A stretch of DNA of 36,540 nucleotides from Acidimicrobiia bacterium (GTDB lineage: Bacteria; Actinomycetota; Acidimicrobiia; Spongiisociales; Spongiisociaceae), in the NCBI GenBank assembly GCA_011523395.1, contig WTGW01000013.1, positions 1 through 36,540 on the forward strand, in the 5' to 3' direction. A program made the position numbers and the translations under genes. A model generated the notes under the pieces. It worked only from the letters and a program-made list of their open reading frames with translations. It was not told where the DNA came from and did not search any database. The first letter of the stretch is position 1. Each line of letters begins with the position of its first letter. Of the stretch, positions 14,035-22,609 are shown in pieces.

Positions 14035-15516
14035 CTATGTGCTGTCTTCTTGCCAGCGGAGTACGGGCCGGCGGGCGGCTGTGGCCTCGTCGAGGCGGCC
14101 TATGGGTGCGGTCCAGGGGGCGTGGTGCAGGGTGTCCGGATCGCTCTCGGCCTCCTTCGCCACCGAGATCAGGGCATCGACCAGAGCTTCGATCGCCTCG
14201 GGAGGCTCGGACTCGGTGGGCTCGATCATCAAGGCCTCCTCGACGATCAACGGGAAGTAGACCGTGGGCGGGTGGAAACCGTGGTCGATCAGGCGCTTGG
14301 CGATGTCGTAGGTCCGCACCCCGAGCTCCCGGCGCTGGCGGGTGCCGGAGAAGACCACCTCATGCAGCACCGGACGGTCGTACGGCAGGTCGTAATGACC
14401 ATGGAGCAGGGCGCGCACGTAGTTGGCGTTGAGCACGGCCTGCCCGGAGGCGGCGCGCAGGCCGTCGAGCCCCAACGCCCGCATGTACGCGTAGGCGCGC
14501 ACGAGGACCGCTGCGTTGCCCTGGAACTGCTGGAGCCGGCCGATGCTGCGCTCCGGAGCGACCAGGTGCACGAGACCGTCATCCCCTTCCTCCACCACCG
14601 GGGTGGGCAGGTAGGGGGCCAGTTCCTCGGAGCACAATACGGGTCCGGCGCCCGGGCCGCCGCCACCGTGGGGGGTACTGAAGCTCTTGTGGAGGTTGAG
14701 GTGGATGACATCGAAGCCCAGGTCCCCGAAGCGCACGCGGCCCATGATCGCGTTGAAGTTGGCTCCGTCCCCGTAGAGGTACCCGCCGGCTTCGTGTATG
14801 AGCTCGGCCACCTCCTCGATGCCTTGCTCCCACAGCCCGAGGGTGTTCGGCGCGGTGACCATGACCGCCGCCACGGTCTCGTCGAGCTCTCGCTCGATCG
14901 TGGCCCTGTCGAGCGAGCCGTCGGCGCCGGTCGGGATCTGCGTGACCTTGAATCCGGCCATGGTGGCGGTTGCCGGGTTGGTGCCGTGGGCCGAATCCGG
15001 TACGAGGATGCGGCGGCGGGTCTCGAGCTCTCCCCGATCATCGAGGGCGCGGGCCACCATGAGAACACCTGCCAGCTCTCCGTGCGCACCCGCCGCGGGA
15101 GCGAAGCTGACATTCGGAAGGCCGGTGAGCTCTCCCAGACCGTGACCCAACTCCAACTGGATACGCAGCGTGCCCTGGACGTCCTCCGCCGAGGCCTGCG
15201 GATGTGCTCGTGCGAACCCGAAAAGGGACGCCACCGTGTCGTTGACCTTCGGGTTGTACTTCATGGTGCAGGAGCCCAGCGGGTACGTACCGGAGTCGAT
15301 GCCGAAGTTCCGCGCCGACATTGCCGTGTAGTAGCGCACCAGCCCTCCCTGGCTGAGCTCGGGCAGCCGCACCGAGTCGCGCAGCAGGTGATCGTCCGGC
15401 AGAGGAGCCTCGTCCCCCGCCCACGAGGGCACGTCGACCGCTCGACGGCCTGGTTCTCCGCGGTCGAAGCTCAGGCGCGCTCCGAAGTCGGCTACGCCAG
15501 GTCCGGAGCTGCTCAC
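14035..15516 (-). CDS. gcvPB: Glycine dehydrogenase (decarboxylating) subunit 2
   Basis: 493 residues, normal length. It is the PLP-binding half of the split P-protein: K277 in HLNLHKSFSTPHGGGGPGAGP forms the Schiff base, and SGTYPLGSCTMKYNPKVN plus DSAHGTNPATATMAGF are hallmark blocks. Together with subunit 1 it decarboxylates glycine and passes the aminomethyl group to lipoylated GcvH. The GTG start at 15516 overlaps the gcvPA stop (GTGA), so the subunits are translationally coupled. It is last in the gcvT-gcvH-gcvPA-gcvPB operon. Confidence 0.95.
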   Translation of the reverse strand: MSSSGPGVADFGARLSFDRGEPGRRAVDVPSWAGDEAPLPDDHLLRDSVRLPELSQGGLVRYYTAMSARNFGIDSGTYPLGSCTMKYNPKVNDTVASLFGFARAHPQASAEDVQGTLRIQLELGHGLGELTGLPNVSFAPAAGAHGELAGVLMVARALDDRGELETRRRILVPDSAHGTNPATATMAGFKVTQIPTGADGSLDRATIERELDETVAAVMVTAPNTLGLWEQGIEEVAELIHEAGGYLYGDGANFNAIMGRVRFGDLGFDVIHLNLHKSFSTPHGGGGPGAGPVLCSEELAPYLPTPVVEEGDDGLVHLVAPERSIGRLQQFQGNAAVLVRAYAYMRALGLDGLRAASGQAVLNANYVRALLHGHYDLPYDRPVLHEVVFSGTRQRRELGVRTYDIAKRLIDHGFHPPTVYFPLIVEEALMIEPTESEPPEAIEALVDALISVAKEAESDPDTLHHAPWTAPIGRLDEATAARRPVLRWQEDST

Positions 15517-16877
15517 GCCTCTCCCCCGATCTCCGCCAGCGCCCCGATCAACGCGTCGACGTGCGCATCGGGAGTCGCCTCCGTCACGGCGAACAGCAGG
15601 GCATCGCGTGCCTCGGGTTCGGGCCGCGCCGACACGTCGAGACCCGCTCCGATGCCGCGCTCGGCCAGCTGAGCCACCAGATCGGCGGCAGGGATGGGAC
15701 CTCGAACGAGGAACTCCTGGAACCAGGGCCCGCGTTCGGGTGTCTCGTAACCGGGTAGCGCCGCGATGCGGGAGGCGGCGTCGTGGGCGCGCTGGTAGCA
15801 GAGCACGGCGGAGTCGCGCATACCGCTCGGGCCGAGCGCCTGGACGGTGATTGTGAAGGCAACCGCTATCAGGGCCTGCGCGGTGGACACGTTCGACGTG
15901 GCCCGCTCCCTCCGGATGAACTGCTCGCGGGCCTGCAGGGTGAGCACGTATCCGGTGCGTTGGTCTCCCCTGCCGTTCCCGTCAGCGAGTTCCCTGGTCC
16001 GTCCGACAATGCGACCCGGCATCTGCCTCAAGTACTTGGTGCGGGCTGCGAACAACCCGAGGGACGGCCCGCCGTAGTTGGGAGGACCGGCCAGATCACG
16101 GCCCTCGCCGGTCACGATGTCGGCGCCGGCATCGCCCGGCGCCCGTAGCAGGCCCAGCGCGAACGGGTCGGCGACCGCCACAAAAAGTGCCCCTACGGCA
16201 TGGGCTGCGTCGGCGAGCGGTTCGAGGTCCACGATGGTTCCGAGGAAATCCGGCTGCTGGGCCACCAGGCAGGCGTGCTCTTGACCGATCGCATCGGGCG
16301 ACAGAACTTGATCAACGCCCAGCCCGGCGCCGTGCGCGTAGGTGCGAACCACTTCGGCGGTTCCGGGATGGATGGGTTCTAGCAGCGCGACGGTCCTCCG
16401 CTTCGTGACCCGGGCAGCCAGCAAGCAGGCTTCGGCGGTGGCGCTGGCCACGTCGTATAGCCCGGCGTTGGAGACGTCCATGCCGGTCAGCTCGCAGACG
16501 ACCGACTGGTACTCGAACGCGGCCTGCAGGGTTCCCTGGCTGATCTCCGGCTGGTACGGCGTGTAGGAGGTGGCGAACTCGGAACGCCCGGTCAGGAACG
16601 CGGTGACAACCGGGATGGAACGCCGGTACGCTCCTGCGCCCAGAAAATCAGGTCGCCACGGGTCGGCATTGGCGCCGGCGAGTTCCTCCATCAACGCGAT
16701 CAACTCCGGCTCCGGTAACGCGGGCGGGAGGTGGATCGCCGGATCCCGCATGGCGGCGGGCAGGTCGGCGAACAGGGCGCCCACATCGGGGGCTCCGATC
16801 CGCTCCAGCATCCGCGCCCGGTCGGCCTCCGTGGCCGGGATGTAGGGATGCGGTGAGGCGGAGGGCCGCGCAGACAT
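15513..16877 (-). CDS. gcvPA: Glycine dehydrogenase (decarboxylating) subunit 1
   Basis: 454 residues from ATG 16877 (MSARPSASPHPYIPATEADRARMLERIG), the usual start for the family; the frame stays open upstream but only as a shadow of gcvH. Recognisable blocks are FLGAGAYRRSIPVVTAFLTGRSEFATSYTPYQPEISQGTLQAAFEYQS, the DVSNAGLYDVASATAEACLLA segment and GPPNYGGPSLGLFAAR, all typical of the N-terminal half of P-protein. It lacks the PLP lysine, which is in subunit 2. It starts seven bases after the gcvH stop and overlaps gcvPB by four bases. The split arrangement is typical of Firmicutes, Thermotogae, archaea and some deep actinobacteria. Confidence 0.95.
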   Translation of the reverse strand: MSARPSASPHPYIPATEADRARMLERIGAPDVGALFADLPAAMRDPAIHLPPALPEPELIALMEELAGANADPWRPDFLGAGAYRRSIPVVTAFLTGRSEFATSYTPYQPEISQGTLQAAFEYQSVVCELTGMDVSNAGLYDVASATAEACLLAARVTKRRTVALLEPIHPGTAEVVRTYAHGAGLGVDQVLSPDAIGQEHACLVAQQPDFLGTIVDLEPLADAAHAVGALFVAVADPFALGLLRAPGDAGADIVTGEGRDLAGPPNYGGPSLGLFAARTKYLRQMPGRIVGRTRELADGNGRGDQRTGYVLTLQAREQFIRRERATSNVSTAQALIAVAFTITVQALGPSGMRDSAVLCYQRAHDAASRIAALPGYETPERGPWFQEFLVRGPIPAADLVAQLAERGIGAGLDVSARPEPEARDALLFAVTEATPDAHVDALIGALAEIGGEA

Positions 16878-16884
16878 CAGCGTC

Positions 16885-17289
16885 TCAGTGGTCCTCGAGC
16901 AGCGTCCGGTAGGCGGACGCGTCGAGCAGGTCGTCGAGCTGTGCCGCGTCGGCCATGCGGACGCGGACCATCCAGCCGTCTCCGTAGGGAGAGTCGTTGA
17001 CCAGCTCCGGCTGGTCTTCGAGGTCCCCGTTGACGGCGACCACCTCGCCATCCACCGGGGCGTAGAGGTCGGAGACCGTCTTGGCCGATTCGATCTCGCC
17101 GCAGGCCTCACCCGCAGTGACCCGGTCCCCTTCGGCGGGAAGCTCCAGGTACACCACGTCACCCACCCCGTCCTGGGCGAAGTCCGTGATGCCGATGACG
17201 CCCTCGTCCGGGTTCTCCTCGTCACGGCGAAGCCACTCGTGTTCCTCCGAGTAGAAGAGGTTGTCCGGAATCTCGAAATCGGCCTTCAT
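16885..17289 (-). CDS. gcvH: Glycine cleavage system H protein
   Basis: 134 residues from ATG 17289. The lipoyl domain is complete: HEWLRRDEENPDEGVIGITDFAQDGVGDVVYLELPAEGDRVTAGEACGEIESAKTVSDLYAPVDGEVV, with K70 in ESAK as the lipoylation site. It shuttles the aminomethyl intermediate between P, T and L proteins. GAGGGA lies three bases upstream of the ATG; a GTG directly before it is an alternative. The start overlaps the gcvT stop (TGA within GTGATG), so the genes are coupled. The YSEEHEWL opening is the normal N terminus. Confidence 0.96.
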   Translation of the reverse strand: MKADFEIPDNLFYSEEHEWLRRDEENPDEGVIGITDFAQDGVGDVVYLELPAEGDRVTAGEACGEIESAKTVSDLYAPVDGEVVAVNGDLEDQPELVNDSPYGDGWMVRVRMADAAQLDDLLDASAYRTLLEDH

Positions 17290-18404
17290 CACTCCCTCGA
17301 CTTTCTGTAGAACGGACGGCGAACGACTTCGACCGGGAGCATACGCCCGCGCACGTCGACTTCGAACCTGGCGCCGGTCTTCGCAAGCTCCACGGGAAGG
17401 TAGGCCATGCCGATACCGAGACGCAAGCTCGGGCTGAAGCCTCCGCTGGTGAGCCGAGCCACGGGATCGCCGCCTTCCGGACCGTGTACGGCGTAGCCCG
17501 CCCGCAGCACGCCGCGCCCCCGCGCCACGAGGTGGGCGAGCCGCCGTGTCCGGGGTCGCTCCCGCGCCTCGGCCAGCGCGTCGCGGCCCGTGAAGGGCGC
17601 CCCGTCATCGAGGGTCACCGCGAAACCCAGGCCGGCGTCGTAAGGGCTCGTCCCAGCGTCGAGATCGTTGCCGTACAGGGGCAGCGCAGCCTCCAGGCGC
17701 AGCGTGTCCCGCGCCCCGAGACCGGCCGGCGATGCACCTCCCCCGATCAGCGCATCCCACAACGCCGCGGCCTGCGCGAGCCCGACTATGCACTCGCCGC
17801 CGTCCTCGCCGGTGTAGCCGGTGCGGGCGAACATGACCTGCCCACCCTCCCAGTCGAGCTCCACGCAGGAGCGCATCTCGAGCCCCTCTACGGCGGGTCC
17901 GAGGACCGTGCTTAGCAGCGACAACGCGTCCGGACCCTGCACGGCCAGCATCGCGGTCTCAGCGGTGATCTCGGAAGCCTCGTCGCCGAACACGGACCGG
18001 AGCCGGTCGAAGTCCTGTTCGGCGTTGGAAGCGTTGTGGACGACCGCCCACCGCTCCCCGGCCAGCCGGTAGACGAACACGTCATCATCGATGCCCCCGG
18101 CCTCGTTGCAGTAGAGCGAGTAGTGCGCCTTGCCGGGCACGAGCCTGGTCACATCGAAGGTGGTCACCGATCTGAGCAGCGGCCCCGCCTGCGATCCCTG
18201 CAACAGGGCCCGGCCGAGGTGAGAGACATCGAAGACGCCCACCCCCTCGCGCACGGCATTGTGCTCTCCGACTATCCCCTGGTACTGGAGGGGCATCTCC
18301 CAGCCGGAGAAGGGTGCGAAGCGGGCGCCGAGGGCTTCGTGCCGGTCCCGCAGGGCTAGCTGTCTGAGCCTGCGTCCGGCGGCAGAACCGCCGTCTTCTG
18401 TCAC
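17289..18404 (-). CDS. gcvT: Aminomethyltransferase (glycine cleavage T protein)
   Basis: 371 residues. Family blocks in order: HEALGARFAPFSGWEMPLQYQGIVGEHNAVREGVGVFDVSHLGR, LVPGKAHYSLYCNEAGGIDDDVFVYRLA (with the folate-site aspartate DDD), FARTGYTGEDGGECIVG, and GLGARDTLRLEAALPLYGNDLD. The C-terminal barrel ends PVELAKTGARFEVDVRGRMLPVEVVRRPFYRK. It releases ammonia and transfers the methylene to tetrahydrofolate. It is the first gene of the gcv operon; its GTG start lies only about seven bases from a -10-like TAAACT, so the mRNA is probably leaderless. Confidence 0.96.
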   Translation of the reverse strand: MTEDGGSAAGRRLRQLALRDRHEALGARFAPFSGWEMPLQYQGIVGEHNAVREGVGVFDVSHLGRALLQGSQAGPLLRSVTTFDVTRLVPGKAHYSLYCNEAGGIDDDVFVYRLAGERWAVVHNASNAEQDFDRLRSVFGDEASEITAETAMLAVQGPDALSLLSTVLGPAVEGLEMRSCVELDWEGGQVMFARTGYTGEDGGECIVGLAQAAALWDALIGGGASPAGLGARDTLRLEAALPLYGNDLDAGTSPYDAGLGFAVTLDDGAPFTGRDALAEARERPRTRRLAHLVARGRGVLRAGYAVHGPEGGDPVARLTSGGFSPSLRLGIGMAYLPVELAKTGARFEVDVRGRMLPVEVVRRPFYRKSRE

Positions 18405-18410
18405 ACCCTG

Positions 18411-18416
18411 AGTTTA
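18411..18416 (-). promoter_or_regulatory. -10 element of a probable leaderless gcv promoter
   Basis: On the minus strand TAAACT ends seven bases before the gcvT GTG (18404). That spacing puts the transcript start on the start codon itself. There is no room for a glycine riboswitch between this box and the gene. The -35 is not evident. Confidence 0.4.
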
Positions 18417-18574
18417 GACCTTTGATCGCTGCCTCAGCCTCAAGCCCTCAGGGAGGCCGGGACCGTATCACACCCGCGGCAGGTGAGAGCAGCACGATCC
18501 TGCGGAGAGAACCGGCCCGAACCGGCCCGTTTTCAGGAGCGCATGGCAGGCTGGTCCAGATGGATCGCCCCGGC

Positions 18575-19057
18575 TCAGGTCCGTTTCCAGCACCGGCATC
18601 GCGGCAGCCAGCGGCCGACCCGTTCCAAGTACTCCGCGTATTCGTCTCCGAACTCCCGGGCGAGGCGCGGCTCTTCGTAGCGCAGTATGAACAGGGAAAA
18701 GACCGCGAACAGCGCCACGCCGTACGCCACAAGGATCAGCGATCCGAACAGAACGGCCCAGCCCGCGATCACGGTCAGCACCGCGACGTACATGGGATTG
18801 CGGATGTAGCGATAGAACCCCCGGGTCACGAGGCGGGTCGGCGCGTCGATCGGGGCGGGCGTTCCCTTCCCCGACGTCGCGAAGTCCCACCCGCACCGCA
18901 GGTACACGACTGCCCCCAGCGTGAACAGGCAGAGCGACAGTCCGAAGGCTGCTCCCCCCGTCGCCTTTCGACCCGATGCGATGAGGAGAGGAACGAGAAC
19001 CGAGAACGTCCCCGGTGCGACCACCGTGAAGACCGCTGTCTTCGCCAGAATCCTCAC
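18575..19057 (-). CDS. Isoprenylcysteine carboxylmethyltransferase-like membrane protein
   Basis: 160 residues with about four membrane segments (8-28, 35-52, ~92-110, 112-130). The C-terminal signature TRGFYRYIRNPMYVAVLTVIAGWAVLFGS...FILRYEEPRLAREFGDEYAEYLERVGRWLP is the ICMT/PEMT-type motif: R-NPMY near the SAM site and EE..L...FG..Y..Y...V.RW.P. Bacterial members of unknown substrate methylate small lipophilic molecules or lipids. A purine-rich ribosome site (GGGGGAGGGGG) precedes the GTG start at 19057. It is on the same strand as the gcv operon, but 171 bp upstream and probably separate from it. Confidence 0.85.
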   Translation of the reverse strand: MRILAKTAVFTVVAPGTFSVLVPLLIASGRKATGGAAFGLSLCLFTLGAVVYLRCGWDFATSGKGTPAPIDAPTRLVTRGFYRYIRNPMYVAVLTVIAGWAVLFGSLILVAYGVALFAVFSLFILRYEEPRLAREFGDEYAEYLERVGRWLPRCRCWKRT

Positions 19058-19104
19058 GCTTCGGGCCCCCTCCCCCTAACCCTGATTCTTACGTGGCTTT
19101 GACC

Positions 19105-20319
19105 TCATGCAGGCTGACCGAAGGCGCCTCGGAGGCGGGCTGCCTCGATGCGGGCATCGTCCCAACCCATCTCCCGCAGCACCGATTCAGTGTGCTCGCC
19201 CGGGTCGGGGGCCGGGGCGGTCGGGCGAAGGTCGGCGCCCTCCATCTCGAACGGCGTCGCCACCGTGCGGAACGTACCCGCGGCAGGGTGCTCGATCTCG
19301 GGAAAGAGACCCAGGACTTCGGCCTGCGGGTCCGAGGCCACGTCGCTCAGCCTGGAGGCCGGACCCCAGACCAGGCCCGCCTCGTCGAGGATCACGCCCC
19401 ACTCCCCCAGGGTCCTCGTCGCGAACGCTCGGTCCAGGCGCTCGACCACCAGATCCATGTTCTCGCGGCGGGCGTCCGCGTCTGCGAAGCGCTCGTCCTC
19501 GATCATGTCCTCGACACCCAGTACCAGACAGAGCGGTCGCCACATCGCACCCCCCGGCATGGTCAGGAACAGCCACCGATCGTCGGAGGTCCGGTAGCGG
19601 TTGTTCAGGGCCGTGACCTCGGACGACCTCGACCGGTGCTCACGGTCCCGACCGTCCACCAAGGTGGCGGCGAGCATGCTGGCCATGGTCCATATCCCCA
19701 TGGAGAGGAGGCTGGTATCGACCACCTGGCCCCGGCCGGTGCGCTCGGCGGTCCGTAGGCCCAGCAGGATCGCCGCCACCATCGCCATGGCGGTGGCGTG
19801 GTCGCCGGGTCCCGTCGGCGGCTTGGGGGCGTCGCCGTCGGGCGGCGTCATGGTGTCGATCATGCCGCCGCGGGCGAAGAAGGCGGTCATGTCGAAGCCG
19901 GGCCGGTGCGCCTCCGGGCCCCGGCTCCCGTACCCGCTCACCCGAGCCACCACCAACCTCGGGTTGGCCTCCAGCAGATCGGACGGTTCCAGGCCGTACT
20001 TCACCAGCCGGTAGTTGAGCATGTTGGTGAGGAACACGTCGGCGGAGCCCGCCAGCTCCAGCAACGCCTCCCGGCCCGCCTCCGTGTTGACCGCCAGCGT
20101 CACGGACCGCTTGCCCCGATTGCTCACCGTGAACGGGTAGTCCACCTCGGCCGCGGCGCCGCCGACCTCGGGAGAACGGAGGAAGCCGCGTACCGGATCA
20201 CCGGTCGGAGGCTCCACCTTGATGACGTCGGCCCCCAGATCGGCCAGTACCGCTCCAGCCGCGGGCGCGGCGATCCAGTTGGCCAGCTCTACGACACGAA
20301 CGTCAGCCAGGGGCCTCAT
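19105..20319 (-). CDS. Class III (CaiB/BaiF) CoA-transferase
   Basis: 404 residues, the standard single-chain length. The N terminus RPLADVRVVELANWIAAPAAGAVLADLGADVIKVEPPTGDPVRG is diagnostic. The block LNYRLVKYGLEPSDLLEANPRLVVARVSGYGSRGPEAHRPGFDMTAFFARGG carries the expected catalytic aspartate (D143, in GFD). TGRGQVVDTSLLSMGIW and the C-terminal LGLFPEIEHPAAGTFRTVATPF..LR..APDPGEHTESVLREMG follow. Enzymes of this type move CoA between carboxylic acids such as formate/oxalate, carnitine or bile acids; the substrates here are unknown. The aldolase gene starts upstream on the same strand with a 30-bp gap, so the two may be co-transcribed. Confidence 0.93.
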   Translation of the reverse strand: MRPLADVRVVELANWIAAPAAGAVLADLGADVIKVEPPTGDPVRGFLRSPEVGGAAAEVDYPFTVSNRGKRSVTLAVNTEAGREALLELAGSADVFLTNMLNYRLVKYGLEPSDLLEANPRLVVARVSGYGSRGPEAHRPGFDMTAFFARGGMIDTMTPPDGDAPKPPTGPGDHATAMAMVAAILLGLRTAERTGRGQVVDTSLLSMGIWTMASMLAATLVDGRDREHRSRSSEVTALNNRYRTSDDRWLFLTMPGGAMWRPLCLVLGVEDMIEDERFADADARRENMDLVVERLDRAFATRTLGEWGVILDEAGLVWGPASRLSDVASDPQAEVLGLFPEIEHPAAGTFRTVATPFEMEGADLRPTAPAPDPGEHTESVLREMGWDDARIEAARLRGAFGQPA

Positions 20320-20349
20320 GACTCGCTTATCTACGAGACGTCCATACGG

Positions 20350-21237
20350 TTACGTGACCGAGGCATCGAACACGTTGCCCACCAGCCGGCCCAGAACCGC
20401 ATCGAACTCCTCCTGGGACTGGTCCACCATCAAGCCCTCCAGGAGGGCCCGGCTGAAACTCGCCACCATGCCGCGCTGCCGGGCCAGGCGCTCGCACGCC
20501 TCCCCGTGGTCGTAGCCCCCGGACAGGGCCGCTACCCGGACCACGTTGGGATGGTCGACCAGACGCAGGTACAGATCGTCCTGGCTGGGGAGGGTCAGCT
20601 TGAGCATCACGCCCGCGTCCCCCAGCCGGCCCAACCGGGCGAGGATGGCCCCCAGCAGCAGATCCTCCGCCTCGGCCTTCTCCGGGCTGTCGATGTCGAC
20701 CTCGGGCTCAAGGATCGGGACCATTCCGGCCGCCAGGATCCGCTCCCCCACCTCGAACTGCTGCTCCACGTTGGCCTCGATGCCCTCCCTGTCGGCCAGC
20801 TTGATGACCGAGCGCATCTTGGTGCCGAAGACGGCGCTCTCCCGGCCTTCCTCCAGTAGGTCCTCCAGGCCGGTCATCGGCTTCATGAGGTGGACGCCGT
20901 CCCGCTCGTGGTCCAGACCCTCGTCCACCTTGAGGAAGGGCACCACGCCCTTCTCCCGCCACAGGTAACGCGCCGTGGGCACACCGGCGATCCGGCGCCG
21001 CATCGTGTCGGCGAACAGGATGGCGCCAAGGATCCGGTCCCCGCCGAAACCGGGGCTGGTTATGACCCGGGTCCGCATGTCGTGGATCAGATCGAACATC
21101 TCGCCGCTGGTCGAGTAGGCGTCCTCCGGTACGCCGTATCTCGCCAGCGCCTTGGGTGAACTGCCCCCGCTCTGGTCCAGCGCGGCGATGAACCCTCTCC
21201 CTTCCTTAACCTTCTGCAACTGGTTTAAGTTCATCAT
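20350..21237 (-). CDS. Class I fructose-bisphosphate aldolase
   Basis: 295 residues, matching the compact bacterial class I type. GRGFIAALDQSGGSSPKALARYGV and the YSTSGEMFDLIHDMRTRVITSPGF segment are typical. FLKVDEGL, VFGTKMRSVIK, ILEPEVDID and the Schiff-base lysine K213 in GVMLKLTLPS are all present. It cleaves fructose 1,6-bisphosphate to dihydroxyacetone phosphate and glyceraldehyde 3-phosphate without a metal. ATG 21237 begins MMNLNQLQKVKEGRGF, the usual N terminus. The CoA-transferase gene lies 30 bp downstream; no pathway link is apparent. Confidence 0.93.
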   Translation of the reverse strand: MMNLNQLQKVKEGRGFIAALDQSGGSSPKALARYGVPEDAYSTSGEMFDLIHDMRTRVITSPGFGGDRILGAILFADTMRRRIAGVPTARYLWREKGVVPFLKVDEGLDHERDGVHLMKPMTGLEDLLEEGRESAVFGTKMRSVIKLADREGIEANVEQQFEVGERILAAGMVPILEPEVDIDSPEKAEAEDLLLGAILARLGRLGDAGVMLKLTLPSQDDLYLRLVDHPNVVRVAALSGGYDHGEACERLARQRGMVASFSRALLEGLMVDQSQEEFDAVLGRLVGNVFDASVT

Positions 21238-21312
21238 CTCGTTCCGGGTTGTCCGACTCGTGTTCGGTCACCGGCGGGACGATCCGCCGGTGCTCGCCGC
21301 TACGTTAATGGT

Positions 21313-22605
21313 GTGAGCGCCGACTATCCGCAGCCACGACCGCCCTCGAAGATATCCCGCGCCACCCGGGCCGTGGGCCGCAAGATCGAGGAGCAGTTCT
21401 CACGACACGGCTGGGCCTTCCGGCGGCTGGCTATCTCCCACGCCACCAACGTGGCCGGGGACGCCCTCGTGGCTCTGGCGCTGGCCGACACGCTGTTCTT
21501 CTCGGTGCCCACCACAGAGGCTCGCGGCAACGTGGTTGCCTTCCTTCTCCTCACCCTGGCCCCCTTCGCCGTGATCGGACCCCTGCTCGGCTCGCTGGTC
21601 CACCGGCTGCCTCGCAGCCACCGGGCCGGCCTGGCCGTCGGGTCATTGGGGCGGGTGGTGCTGGTGATCGCCATGATGCGGGCGGAAACCGACCTCGTGA
21701 TGCTGTCGATGGTGTTCGGGATCCTGGTGCTGTCCCGGATCTACGGCATCAGCCGCAGCTCGATCCTGCCGACCGCGCTACCCGATCCCGCCGATCTGGT
21801 GGAGGCCAATGCCCGCCTCGCCCGGCTCGGAATCCTCGCCGGGGGCGCCATCCTCCCGATCGGGCTGGGCGCCATCAACCTGGTGGGAAACACGGCAGCC
21901 CTCGTGCTGGCAGCCTGCATCTTCGCCTGGTCGGGCATCGCCGCTCTGGGTCTTCGGGTCGACCTCCGGCCGGCCACCCGGCAACCGGGTGCTGAGGCGG
22001 TCCGCGCCGCCCGCTCCCCCGCCTCCCGGCGGGCGGTCCGCCACGCCCGCATAGCCACCGCCATCGTCCGCCTCCTGAACGGCTACCTCCTCCTCCTGGT
22101 GGCTTTCGTGTTCCGCGACAACGAGGCGGGAATAGTGGGATTCGGCAGCTTGCTGCTCGCCGCGGGCGCCGGCTTCGGCGTGGCATCGCTGCTGGCGCAG
22201 TTCCTGGCTCGGCGCCTTCGTGAGGAACCGATGGTGGTGGCGGCCTTGGCCCTGGAGGCGGCCGCCGCGTTCATCAGCGCCCACGTGTTCGGGGTGTGGT
22301 CGGCGGCGGCCGTGGCGTTCTTCGCCGGACTCGCCTGGGGAACGGCGAAGTTCGGATACGACGGTCTCCTCCACGCCAGCGTCAGGCCCGAGGAACGGGG
22401 CCGGACGTTCACATATTCGGAGACCCTCTTCCAACTCGCCTGGGTGGTGGGGGCGGTCATTCCCGTACTGGTGCGCATCCCCGCCACTCTCGGGCTGATC
22501 CTGGCCGGATGCGCGGCGCTACTGGCCCAGGTGGTCCTGGTCAGCGCCCTGCTGATCTCGATGGCCGAACCCGCCGATACAGACCCCTACGGCATCCACC
22601 GGTAA
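21313..22605 (+). CDS. Major facilitator superfamily-like transporter
   Basis: 430 residues with about 11-12 hydrophobic segments. The N-terminal cytoplasmic stretch RATRAVGRKIEEQFSRHGWAFRRLAISHATNVAGDALVALALADTLFF leads into the first helix. LAPFAVIGPLLGSLVHRLPRSHRAGLAVGSLGRV holds the loop 2-3 region, G..VHR.PR..R being a degenerate MFS motif A. Symmetric hydrophobic halves are separated by a basic-rich loop near 225-245. The substrate is unknown; it could be a drug or metabolite exporter of the DHA/enterobactin-exporter-like group. GTG 21313 is the start; the gene is divergent from the aldolase and convergent with the ligase (4-bp gap). Confidence 0.8.
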   Translation: MSADYPQPRPPSKISRATRAVGRKIEEQFSRHGWAFRRLAISHATNVAGDALVALALADTLFFSVPTTEARGNVVAFLLLTLAPFAVIGPLLGSLVHRLPRSHRAGLAVGSLGRVVLVIAMMRAETDLVMLSMVFGILVLSRIYGISRSSILPTALPDPADLVEANARLARLGILAGGAILPIGLGAINLVGNTAALVLAACIFAWSGIAALGLRVDLRPATRQPGAEAVRAARSPASRRAVRHARIATAIVRLLNGYLLLLVAFVFRDNEAGIVGFGSLLLAAGAGFGVASLLAQFLARRLREEPMVVAALALEAAAAFISAHVFGVWSAAAVAFFAGLAWGTAKFGYDGLLHASVRPEERGRTFTYSETLFQLAWVVGAVIPVLVRIPATLGLILAGCAALLAQVVLVSALLISMAEPADTDPYGIHR

Positions 22606-22609
22606 CGGA

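Noticed and set aside
14050-15672. A 540-codon + strand ORF opposite gcvPB
   Set aside because: Antisense shadow of a gene with an unmistakable P-protein sequence.
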